From the NCBI GenBank assembly GCA_013397845.1, contig VZTG01007436.1, positions 1,524,181 to 1,588,180 of the forward strand: DNA of 64,000 nt, in the 5' to 3' direction. This stretch comes from Melanocharis versteri (taxonomy: Eukaryota > Chordata > Aves > Passeriformes > Melanocharitidae). Below the pieces are notes generated by a model that saw only the letters and a list, made by a program, of their open reading frames with translations, was not told the origin of the DNA and searched no databases. Numbering within the stretch: the first letter of the stretch is position 1; every line of letters starts with the position of its first letter. Below are positions 28,201-38,584 of the stretch, in pieces. The position numbers and the translations under genes were made by a program.

Positions 28201-29959
28201 AGTAAGTGTTCAAATCCTTTAATACTTCATTCCCATAAAAATATATTTACCAGGGGTTTTTGTGGCAGCAGTGAGGCTGTGTTTATTATTTTAGGAACAC
28301 CACATGACTGGCTTTAGAGAAAAGACAAGGCAGGAGCATGGAGTGCTGCAAATCTATCAGAGAACAGCATGTTTTCCACCTGTTGAGGCAGCAACCACAA
28401 TAACAGACGCACATAATAATTACCTGTACCTCAAAGGCAGCACCAAGTCCTGCACCTTCTGCTCCCCACCTAGCAGACAGCTTGATAACAGAATTACAAA
28501 AGAAGAGCATTGAGACAGAGTAGGTAGTGCTTTGTGAAGAATGAAAAAGCTGCTCTTATTAAAGAGAAACTGGAAGGTGGAAGATGAGAAGGAAAGATCT
28601 GAGGCACCATGATGCTAAAAGAAGAGTGGAGCTAAGGAACTCCAGGAGTATATCTTTTTTTTTAGAGTGGCAGTCAGGTTTTTGCTAATATCCTTTCCAA
28701 AGCTGCTCTCATTTGTACTCTCAACATTAGATATAACTTCTACTGATAAACAGGTTCCCCACACACCTACTGGAGCCCATTCCTTCCCAGAGATGGATGG
28801 TTCTGCAGCAGCAAGAGGGGCACACAGGGTAAGGGCCTCGTGTCAAGTGACACCATGAATGGCCATGACTGTGTGCCAGTACCCTGTTCCTACTGCTCTT
28901 GTTGCTGCCTGACACTGGGATTCTGCTGGAGCTACACTTACCCTTTGGTTCGCAAGTGCCCCAGAGCAACTGGTGTAAGAAGGGCAGGGGACAGTATGAG
29001 GAGCATGGCAGGTGAAACGTTTTTGGTCTTTCCTGCTTAAGTGCTGAGGCTTATGAGGGTCTCTTTCTCCTCTCCCTCTGACCACCAAAAGGAAAGTGGT
29101 AACATTTGGCTGGGTGAGGACTTGACCTCTGGAGTGGTTTGTACCATGGTAGCTCCTTATTGCACAAAGGAACAGATCCTTCCTAGAAAGGATTTGTAGG
29201 GGAAGTGATCTCAGGCCCCATTTAATCTTGACAGAAGAAGATGATGAGAAGACTGTGTGCTGAGTTAGAGTTTTCCTTTGAATTCCTATGGTGTTGAAGG
29301 CAGCACTATAAATAGACACACTATCCTTTTTACCCTGGTACAATTCTGTCTCCAGCTCCCCATACAGACAGCAAGTCTGCTGGTAGGTATTTAGCAGGAA
29401 TTAATTTAACCCAGTCTTCTCCTTCTGTGCTCTTTTACTCCAATCATCATGATGGCTTCCACAGCCATACAAGCATATTTCCTCAATAAAAATGTTCTGA
29501 GGAAGACTGCTGATATTAAAAATCCCATTTCTGTCTGAAAAGTCTATCCTAGTCATAAATAATCCATAAATGCCCCAAACTATAAAGAGTTAGTATTAAA
29601 AAAAAAAAAAGAAACAGTCCCCCACACAGTCTCCTCTCAAACTTCTTACTTTTTCATTTTGTTTCTCCCAGGTTTTGTTTTTGAACTGCACAGCATTCTG
29701 TTCATAGTCTGTTTCACATTTTCTCCAGTGTAACTGGCTGGACAGTCTCTCCCTTCCCAGGATCGACTTGTGAACATCAGCTGAGAGGAAGGAAACCCAC
29801 ATCCAGGGTTTCATGGCTATTATCTTAAAGATAGATCTGTAAGAAATTTAAATACAAGCCAGATTGCTATTTAAATAAAATAGGTTTGTTTTTTTTCAAG
29901 CATCTTTTTCAGCGAGAGATGCTCAGCCTGTAAGTCCAGCTGGAAAGCAAACTCGAATT
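16232..29959. other. Spacer upstream of DUSP13B coding exons, no gene recognised
   Basis: About 13.7 kb with no splice-framed coding motif found on either strand. It may contain the first intron of DUSP13B if the gene starts in the island at about 30.3 kb. Confidence 0.55.
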
Positions 29960-30620
29960 TCACAAATATTGGAGTTCCCGAGCACACGGGCCCAGCCGCT
30001 GCTCTGGCCTGGCCCTGCCGGGGGCTCGGAGCTGGCTGTTGGGGGGTTTCACTGCTCGGTGCGGGTGCTGACCTCACTGGGGGGTGGTTTGTAAACAAGC
30101 TTAAAGGTACTTGCCTGGTAGTCGAAGCTCCCGCGCTGCGGTGTCTTGGATTACCTTTGTTTGAATAATACCACTCACTTTCCTCCTAACGTGCCAGCTG
30201 CACAACAAATTTCTAGCCTCTCCGGGCGTTCAGTTTATTCAAAGCCTATTTTTAATTCTGTTAATCATAACCCGTACTCCCCTACCCTGTTTGGACCTGC
30301 AGCAGCAGCCGGGGTGAGGCAGCTGAGGGGGCTGAGCTGCGGAGGCCGGTGCCCAGGCGGTGCCAGCGGCTGTGAGCGCCCGGGGGCGCGGCCGGTGCCG
30401 GGACGCGGAGCCTGCGGGCTGCCCCGCCGGCGGGGGGAGCCACGGCTGCTCCGTGCGGGGCACCTGCGGTCAGCCCAGCTGTGAGCCGCGACGGGGCGGC
30501 TGGGCTTAGCCCGTGTGGGGGGCAGGGTCCGTCCCTGCTGTGCCCCAGCCTGCCAGGCGGCGCGGGCCGCCCGNGGGTGGGCCCTTGGGAGAAAAGCCGC
30601 GCGCGAGACATCGCAACCTG
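29960..30620. promoter_or_regulatory. CpG-rich island without a recognised gene
   Basis: The stretch, densest at 30,300-30,620, is strongly GC-rich with many CpG dinucleotides and GC-box-like GGGCGG elements, in an otherwise AT-leaning spacer. It lies about 14 kb 5' of DUSP13B exon 1 and about 2 kb 3' of the DUSP13-like stop. DUSP13B exon 1 is preceded by an acceptor, so a remote non-coding first exon is expected and this island could hold its promoter. It could also serve a non-coding transcript. Direction is not evident. One ambiguous base (N) is at 30,574. Confidence 0.5.
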
Positions 30621-32475
30621 AGAAGCTGCATTCTGTGTGTTACTTTGCTGTGTTTGCTGTATTTTTACCATCAGAGTAAGCTGCAGATTTCCAGTTTTAC
30701 TGATTAGTGTTTTAAAAGCGCGGTAAGTTTGTATCCTGTGAAATGCGTTTAATGTGCACGTGCTCTAGTACTCCCAGCAATAGCATACTCAGCTCTGCCC
30801 TTTGCTCCAGCCCGAAAACGGCTGGTTGGCCTCGTTCCTGCTTCCTAGAGAGGGAAGGATAAGAAAATGTGGTTCTTGTGCATGAGGCTGGGGGCATCTC
30901 TATAGACAGATCCACTGGGGGGTTTTCCCTGACTTGTTCTGTATGTTTAAATCACTTTGTTAGATTTAATTAGTAACGGAAACATGTATGTTAAATTTTG
31001 ATTTGAGTCTGAAGCATACTTTTAATTTGGCTATTCCTACTTACTGAGATTTTGTTGCCTTTATAGAGCAGCCCCAGAGCTCATAAGGAGGCTTCCTTAC
31101 ACAGGAAACTAAAGCAAAGAATTGTTCCAGCACTGCTCTACTGCTGCTCAGGGATGTCCAGTCCACAGGGTTAGTCCAAAGTAAAACCCCTTGAGACGTC
31201 TTTGGTATGATGGTCAGGTCCTCAGTGCTAAATACTCTGCTTTGTGCTCTGACTCCTATAGTCTGGCCCACAGAGCAGATGTAGGTATCACCTAAGAGCA
31301 TTATAAAAGGTGCCGAGTTGTCTGTTCTGAAGGCAGAAATTAACCTTGTAGACAATACTGGAAACGGCAAGGAACGTTTTCCCTTGTTGCTGTGCTGTTT
31401 TTGAGTAGCCAGCTCACGAAGTGGGGAGTATTCATGCCTCTGCATTCCTGAATTTGGTACTAGGAATACAAACTGCCATCCCCAGCTGGCTTTGGAGCTG
31501 GCTTTGTGCTGCAAATGCTTGTCCGCTGGGAACCCAAAGCCAGATGTGCTTCACATAGTTTCCAGGCAGCACTGATCCATCAGATGACAGCAGCTATTGA
31601 GTGCTCTTATGGTGGCCTAGAGACACAAAGATGAAAGCCTGATGCCTGTCAACACCTCCCTTGCCATTCCTGTGTGTCTTCAGTTTTCGCTTGAGTCCAC
31701 CTCATAAAAGCAAATGCCACAGAATAGGATGTTGCAATGCTAATAACCTTTTATTTTTGAGAAAGAAAATCCCAAGTTTTGTAATTTTGAACTGTCAGAC
31801 AAATTTGGGAGACATTGAACTGTGTGAAATACTTTCCTGCACCAGCCTCAGCTGGGAACCCACCTTCTTCTTTAGAAGCATTTTCTGCAGCATTTCCTGG
31901 ATGATTTTTAGTATGGAAGATGAACAATATTTGAATGCCCTCTCAAGAAAATGTATTTTCATGGAGGAAAAAAGCTCTGATGAGCAGCCAAAAGGAAAAG
32001 CCTGTAGAGATACCTGGAATAATTTCTTAGAGTGGCTTATGTTGTTTCCCAGCTGCTCTGCCTTTAAACAGCCTCTTACCGCAACTCAGGAGCTCCACCA
32101 ATTGTAAAAGCAAGAACTAACCAGTGCCAGATTCAAGTCTCAAAATACAAACCCTCTGAGATACAGGGAGCGAAGGGATGGGGGGCAGGTTTATAAGAAA
32201 ACATCTAAGCATTACTGTAGCATAAATAATATGGCATCTTTCACCTCAAATAGCCTAACACTTCATAAAGTGATATGAGCTTCACTAGTTGCTGAAACAC
32301 AGCTATTTCTGAAGTGGAACCTGATCTCTTTCTCTTTTTTCTTTTTTTTTTTTTTTCTTTTAAACTAGCAGACAGAAATGTTTTAAGGTGGAGAATGAAA
32401 GATAGAGTATACAACCAATCATAAATATAAATCTAGGAAGGCTTTGCAAAATGGAAAGATCAAGCAAAATCTACT
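30621..32475. other. Spacer between CpG island and the DUSP13-like 3' end
   Basis: No coding motif recognised. A T-rich tract at about 32,334-32,364 is the main simple-sequence feature. Confidence 0.55.
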
Positions 32476-32481
32476 TTTATT
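32476..32481 (-). terminator. Candidate poly(A) signal for the DUSP13-like gene
   Basis: AATAAA on the minus strand (TTTATT on plus), 119 bases past the stop codon. An A-rich tract as read on the minus strand lies further downstream at about 32,334-32,364. Confidence 0.5.
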
Positions 32482-32600
32482 AATAACATACGTCCTGGTG
32501 TCTCATAAACTTGTGTCCTAAATTTATAAATGCAGTTCATCTATATGAGATATAGGCAACTCAAATAAGATTTTGTCCTCTTTCTTTCAGCAATACTCTC

Positions 32601-32827
32601 TTACAGGCCTTTGGTAGCAGATGCTCTTGTTCCTTTCCTCTCTTCATTCAGTTTAATGTCCAAGTCCCGGAGCTGGCTGAGGAACCCCGGATTTGGGCAG
32701 ATGTTTCTGTGAGCACTCACTGTCTTCAGAGCATCCACAAGTGTCATGTTTTCATGGATCATTAAAAAGGCAAGCACTAAAGTTGCCGAGCGGCTCACTC
32801 CCATGGCACAATGAACGAACACCTTAC
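32601..32827 (-). CDS. DUSP13-like coding exon 3 (active-site exon)
   Basis: 227 nt after acceptor ttcctgcag. It encodes KVFVHCAMGVSRSATLVLAF, then LMIHENMTLVDALKTV and a tail rich in Lys/Arg and Ala, with stop TAA at 32603-32601. Confidence 0.92.
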
Positions 32828-35454
32828 CTGCAGGAACAAAAAGGCACAGCAAGGTGAGTGTGCTTTAGCATTTCTAAAGTGGAAAAGACAAAGGGAGGAG
32901 AAAAAAATAGTAGAAACAAGTTAAGAAAGCAGTGATGACAATTAGAGGATCTTCATGCTTTCAGGAAGATCACCTCTCAGCAAGGTGGTATTTCATACTG
33001 ACCTCCTGCATCTAATTTAGGCTTAAGATTGAAATAGTTGAAATTTTCTGTGGAAGGAGAAGCTTTCTGTGACTAAACTTGTTAGTATAGTTTTCTGTGG
33101 AAAAAAACAAGTGTTGGCAGAAAAATCTGGCCCAGCCCTGACTGTGATCACTGGCAAGTCCCACAAACTCTGTGGGATAGTCTGCCTGTAAAAATGGAGT
33201 TGTAATTTACTGTATCTCAGCAGCCCAGTGTGAGCTATAACTGAGGATTTAATAAAGCACTCCAGTGAAAGCAGCAGATCCTGCAGCCAGTCAGAGTCAG
33301 AGCAAACTCTGGAACAAATGGAAATTATGATAACTAGGCCATAATCCAAACTCTGCTGACAAAAATTCAGCAGGCTGCAGGTCAGGCTTGTAGTTTTTGA
33401 CTTAGTTCATTAACTTCTGCTGCTTCTCTAGCTTAATATACAGGCTGAATAAAGCTCCACTTCTGTGAAGTACTGAAGTATGTGAAGCATTCGAGCCAGT
33501 GCCGAAGTGCCGGTGCTCCCACAGGGAGCAGGAGCAGCATGCAGGGCAGGATCCCCAGCTGGAGCCCCTGTCAGTGTGTGAGGGGTGGGAGGGACGTGTG
33601 GAAGCACACAGATCCCGCTGATTCCTACAGGATGGGTCCATGGGGCAGCATCTGCAGTGCCATAACCTCTGCCCTTCCCTCTACATTCTGGTCCCAGAGC
33701 TTTCCCTTCTTTCCACCATCCTGGGCTGGGGCCAGCCAGTCTTACACAACTAGTGGGGACCTGGCACAGCCGCCTTCCCTGGAGCACATGGCATAGGCAC
33801 TCTTCTCCATCCTCTGCTCAGTGGTTCTGCATGTGCTGCCTTGAACCATATGCTGATTCTGAGCTCTGTTGGTGCCTGTTACTGCAATGAAAAGCCATTT
33901 GGCTTCTGTTGAAACTTCCTCCCAAAGCTTATCTTTGCTTCTCTCTTACCTCCTGAAGAGTTTAAGGCCTTGCCTATGAAATTGGCAGCATCATAGAAGA
34001 AGATACTTAAATCGAAGGAAGGATCATCAAATGCTTCTACTCCATAGTACTCTATTTGCAGATCTGCATAATATTTGGCTCCCGTGTTGATGCTATATGG
34101 TCCATCTGCTGCATTAAGGATATGAGTAATGTTGAGGCTTTGAAGTGTAGTTTTGCTCCTAGCGGCCCACCTGTTGAAAGACATGAAGGGCACATTGGCA
34201 ATGATCCTAACATTCTGCAAAAATAGCATGGTTTAAAGCTAGTGCCTGCTCCCACTACAAAAGGATGCAGGAACTGCATCCTGCTTACAGAGGAGCAAAT
34301 TTCAAGAAGAACATAGTGCTTTGTGCATGAAAAATATGATACGGAGGTGTGGAGAGCAACGGGAGCACAGACTTGCCAGTGGGATACTGTCAGTTAAGCA
34401 AATGCCTCCCAGCAGTTAATCCCTGGGAACATGGCTTACTGTATGAAGTGGTCAAGATTTTCCTTAAATATTTGTTTAGGAAGTTTTAGAGCTAATCTCT
34501 CATTGATAGTGTGCCTGGTCTCAAGAGTGAGAACTCGCACAGATGCAGCAACACCTTGTTCCTGGTTTGGACATGAAGTGGATGCATTGTGTTCACCTGT
34601 TAGGTGATTTCCACTTCCCACCATAAACTAGGACTATAAGCATTCTACAAAATTCTGAACCTTAACTGATATATTTATAAGGAGAAGGAGCTGGGAAAAA
34701 TGAGCTAATGATCTAGGTAATCTGCAGTAATCCAATTGGAAGGAAATAGCAATAAATATTATTGGTCGCAAGAATAAAGTATTTGCATGAAAATTCCTGT
34801 TTGAAATTTTCAGTTTTATCATCTTTGAAAGAACGCTTGGATTTGGAATGTCAAGATCATTCCAAATGAACTATTGTACAGTTCATTTGGGTCTTCCTCC
34901 TTCTGGGTCTTAATATTGCTACCCCTATTTGAGTGTGAGGGCTACTGGCCTCTTGTCTGCTGCCTTAGAGCACAGTTTCCAGGCCACATAATGCATCTCA
35001 GAATTGACATCAACTTGGCATAGGTTCTTTTAGGGTTTTAGTCTAGAATGCAAATAATTTTTACCCTGCCAAATCCATGGTGGCTCAAGGAATATAAAAA
35101 ACCAAGTCAGACACACTGTGAGTAAGTCACCATTTTGCATGTCATGTTTTTCTTGACATCCCAAGCTCTTTACATCATCAGTCTTGGAAGCCTGTAGCGC
35201 AAAAACATTCCTGAAGACCCAAAAGCTGCTCCCCAGTGTACTACACCCTTTTCTCCTCCTCCCAGGGACTGATAACAGCTTAACAATAGGACCATATGTT
35301 CTTACGCATCTCCCAGGTAGATATTTGGCCAGACTTGGTCCACATGATTATCAGACCCTCCTCTGAGCCACAGGAGCTGCTGGAGATCTGATAGTGCCGG
35401 TGTTTCATAGGAAGTGCTGCTAGTCAGAGATGAAGAGTTTCTGGTGTGAGGCAT
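32601..35454 (-). CDS. DUSP13-like third tandem paralogue (atypical dual-specificity phosphatase)
   Basis: Seen: exons 35454-35306, 34170-33950 and 32827-32601 join with GT-AG introns (phases 2 and 1) to give 198 aa ending in TAA. Motifs in order: HVDQVWPNIYLGDA at residues 37-50, THILNAADG at about 65-73, acidic loop YYGVEAFDDPSFD at 91-103 with D98 the probable general acid, and HCAMGVSRSAT at 129-139 with C130 and R136. No CH2 or membrane domain. Another in-frame ATG at 35472 would add six residues; 35454 has the better context (A at -3). It is closer to DUSP13B than to DUSP13A (shared HCAMG, AFLM, NICPN) but has its own N-terminus and a basic C-terminal tail. It lies between A and B, where the human locus has no equivalent separate gene as far as I recall. 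Inferred: an active, soluble MAPK-type phosphatase. It may be known under a DUSP13-like name in other birds or reptiles. Confidence 0.87.
33950..34170 (-). CDS. DUSP13-like coding exon 2
   Basis: 221 nt from acceptor tttcaacag to donor gtaagag. It encodes WAARSK...NITHILNAADG...YYGVEAFDDPSFDLS. The phase and length match DUSP13B exon 2 exactly. Confidence 0.9.
35306..35454 (-). CDS. DUSP13-like coding exon 1
   Basis: 149 nt, 49 codons plus 2 nt, ending GATGC before the donor gtaag. The reading frame is open upstream to a TAG near 35,545. A reasonable acceptor (caattcatttcag, AG at 35503-35502) suggests the exon begins at 35501, with further 5' UTR in a distant exon. The N-terminus is Ser/Thr-rich (NSSSLTSSTSYET) and precedes the LSDLQQLLW helix and the VWPNIYLGD motif. 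Confidence 0.82.
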
Positions 35455-36093
35455 CTTGCTGCTCCCTTGCATGCACTCAGGCTGTATCAGAGACAGCTTT
35501 TCTGAAATGAATTGAGAGGAAATTTTTGTACAGAAATACTATTCCCTAGAAAGTAGACCTGTTCATTACCCTCCAAATAGGATTACGTTATTAGAACTAG
35601 TGTGTGCAGCAGGCCTGCAGGTGTTGCTAAAAGCATCCAGAGAGCAGGACTGACTCAGGGGTAGGACTCTACAGGCATGTAATTTCTCCCCTGAGAAAGC
35701 AGCATAAGATAATGTGATTTAATTTCTTGTCAAGTAACACTATTGGTTAAGAACACCTGCACCACCTAAATGCAGACTGGAGGAACCTTGTAGGCACAGG
35801 CATAATTTCTCTTTTTGTTGAAGAGCTACCAGAGTATTTGTGTACACTTGATTCTGATTAGTTAAAACCAGAAGTTTTTGAAAGAATGCATCATTAAACT
35901 GACTTATACAAAGCTTCTAGGGCCAAGGTGGAAATCTTAGGATGTGTATGTGAGAGTCATATGTACGGTGCATGTGTACACACATATAAACAGTGTGTGC
36001 GTACAATTTTATTTCATTTATAGCGATGTATTTAAACACACCTATATGCAAACATGTATACATAGGAATAGATTTTCACATGCATACATAAAC

Positions 36094-36111
36094 ATATATA
36101 TATATATATAT
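36094..36111. repeat. (AT)n microsatellite
   Basis: About nine AT units inside a longer stretch (35,941-36,125) rich in alternating pyrimidine-purine words such as TGTG, ACAC and ATAT. Confidence 0.9.
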
Positions 36112-36854
36112 GTTTGTATGCATAGAAAGAGAAATTGAGAAGATTTGAACTAGTTTTTTCTCCCTCAGTTGAATATCCCTGGACACTTAGCTATACTGGT
36201 ATTCTTGTGCCTGTCTGTCTCAGTCTCTCCTCTGGGAGCTGTTCCACTTTGTATAAATAATGTGATAGCTACTTCCCTCCAGAGAGGGGCCATTTCTCTT
36301 GTCTGAGGGGCAGGGTACTTACCCAGGATGTGAGAAAAAAGAGTATTTTTGAAATTACAGAGCTAAAAGTTCTGACATTGTTGTCCTGTTGAGAATCCCA
36401 TCTAGGGCTCCCTAGATCTAGGGCTATGATCTGTGAGATCATAGACCTATGAACCCTCACAAATCACATCGTGGAATATGGGCAACCCTTTTGCAATGCT
36501 GTTTGCTGGTTTAGACCCAGCAAGCCCAGGCCAGCTGGTTCAGTTGGAAGCAGAGCTCAGTCAAAAGCAAGAGTGTGAAGATATCCAAGCAGTCTCTTCT
36601 CTGAGACTTTAGGAACCTTTCTCCTGCCTGGATCTCATTTATCCTGAATTGCTGTTCTTGCCCCCTGAAAATATTGATGAACTTTGTTTGGTTGCTTGTT
36701 CTTACTAAAGTGATAATCAATGTGGAAGGCACCCTAGAACTCTTACCAAAGTAGGGTAAACGGTGTTTATTCTGAAATGGCATCAGCTTTCACTCTAATG
36801 CCTGAAAGCCTAAATCTAAAGTTTGGGTTTATTTTCTCAGCAATTTTAGAAAAC

Positions 36855-36910
36855 AAGTGCGGATGGGACCTTTGGAAATCATCTGGTCTGTCCCCTGCCC
36901 CACAGCAGCA
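36855..36910 (+). mobile_element. Short CR1-like LINE 3' fragment
   Basis: The words gggacctttggaaatcatct and gtcccctgcc occur in the order and spacing typical of the avian CR1 3' region. The fragment is short and diverged, and no longer copy or terminal repeat was recognised around it. Confidence 0.45.
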
Positions 36911-37071
36911 GCAGCCAAATAGATGTTGCTCCTAAAACAACAACTTTGTCCATGTACATTATTTTTAACAGTGTAGGCTGATTTGGGGAATAAGCTGAAA
37001 ACAAGGGAGAATATATTTTTCCTTATGGAAAAAGAAGTGGAGATGATGTGAGGCATATTACTGAACATACA

Positions 37072-37158
37072 CATATTTATATATATATATTATATAAATA
37101 TAATCTATATAATATCTATTATATATATTATATATATTTCATATATTATATTTCATGT
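37072..37158. repeat. AT-rich low-complexity tract
   Basis: Nearly pure A/T with imperfect TATATA blocks over about 85 bases and several self-complementary segments. Confidence 0.9.
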
Positions 37159-38516
37159 ATTTCTAAATTTGCTTCCTTTGCCCCTTTTTCCCTACTCCTC
37201 CCCACAAATGTTAAGTGCAGTTATAGCTTTTCGTATGTTCCAATAAGAAAGAGGTCTCCCTAGGGTAACTACTTAATAAGCAAGATATGAAAAGCACAAT
37301 AAAAATGATGGGAGACATAGGGAAAAAAAAGACTGGTTTTACTTTTAATGATGGGGGAAAAGAACTGCAGGGAAGTAGAGAGGAATATAGAGATAAAAGC
37401 CTATGAATTTTTCAGGGCAGATAATATAAGATCAAGATCTTTGGTAAAGGAGTATGTTGTGCAATCCTAGCCCAGATTAGCATGAAGAATAGCACAGAAA
37501 TAGATATTGTGCATTGCCCCGCAAGTTTTACTGCCTTGTGAAAGTCATGCACTGTGCTCAAGATCTACTGCCAGCATCTTCATGATGACCTGTTTGTACT
37601 TTCACCGACACAGAATGTTAAGCTGAAGCAGTAAAAAGGAATAAAGAAAAAGATAATGCAGCTTCTACATCAGGAGGTTCATAAGACCACAGGCTCATTT
37701 TCGAGGAGTGTGGCTGATTCTGAGTTGCTGCAAATGCTTAAGGCCTGAAGTTGTGGAGCAGATGGATACCAAACTTTCACTTCTCCTAGCCCCTGCTGCT
37801 TTAAACTTCTATTGTAGCCTCTCAGTTAGCTACAGTAATGGAGATGATGAGCAAAGAGAATTAGATTGTGTGGCCTCTTGTTCAAGACCTGACTTTGAAG
37901 ATGTTCTCCCAGAACTGAGTCATTTTGGTGCCAGTGACATTTCACAGGTGACTCTGGCCTTTGCAGCCAGGGAAACGCTTTGCAACAGAGCTCCCTTTCA
38001 TAGAGCAATCCTCTTTCCAAAAAGTGTGCCAACACTGTTTTATTCACATGTCTGATGTCAGACAAGTGAGCTCCTTGTGTCAACACAAGGACGGCTCCTC
38101 CCAGGAACACTGCTCTTGCCTGTGCTGCACTGGCCTTGAAATTGGATTGCTCTACAGGGCCTTCAGGGTAAGCTTGGAAATAGCTATAGCAGATGATTGG
38201 ACTAATGAGGAAAGCAATATGAATTTTTTAATTGAAGGCCAGGGACTTTGGTGAAGGTTTCCCCCCACCTTCTACTTTAAGATACTGCAGAGGTAGGAAA
38301 AGGGCTGCCGCTGATTACATTTCTATAAGCTTCTCCCTCTGGGTGGCTCCCAGAAGCTGCTCTAGTTGGAAACAGTGACTGCTGGAGGGCAGGAATCCCT
38401 GTACCTGAGGGGAAAAAAAATCTGTCTTACAAGGTCACTAACATTTTCTGCAGAGATCTAGACCATACAAGTTGGATAGGATTACTTTCCTTTTAAACTG
38501 TAGCCATCTCATTAGA

Positions 38517-38533
38517 TTCTCTTTCTTTCTTTC

Positions 38534-38584
<51 letters not shown>
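38517..38584. repeat. (TTTC)n microsatellite
   Basis: About 17 TTTC/CTTT units with one interruption near the start, giving a pure polypyrimidine strand. Confidence 0.95.

Noticed and set aside
37072..37158. AT-rich palindromic tract as a replication origin or cruciform element
   Set aside because: Imperfect AT microsatellites form such patterns by chance, and nothing else nearby supports a function.
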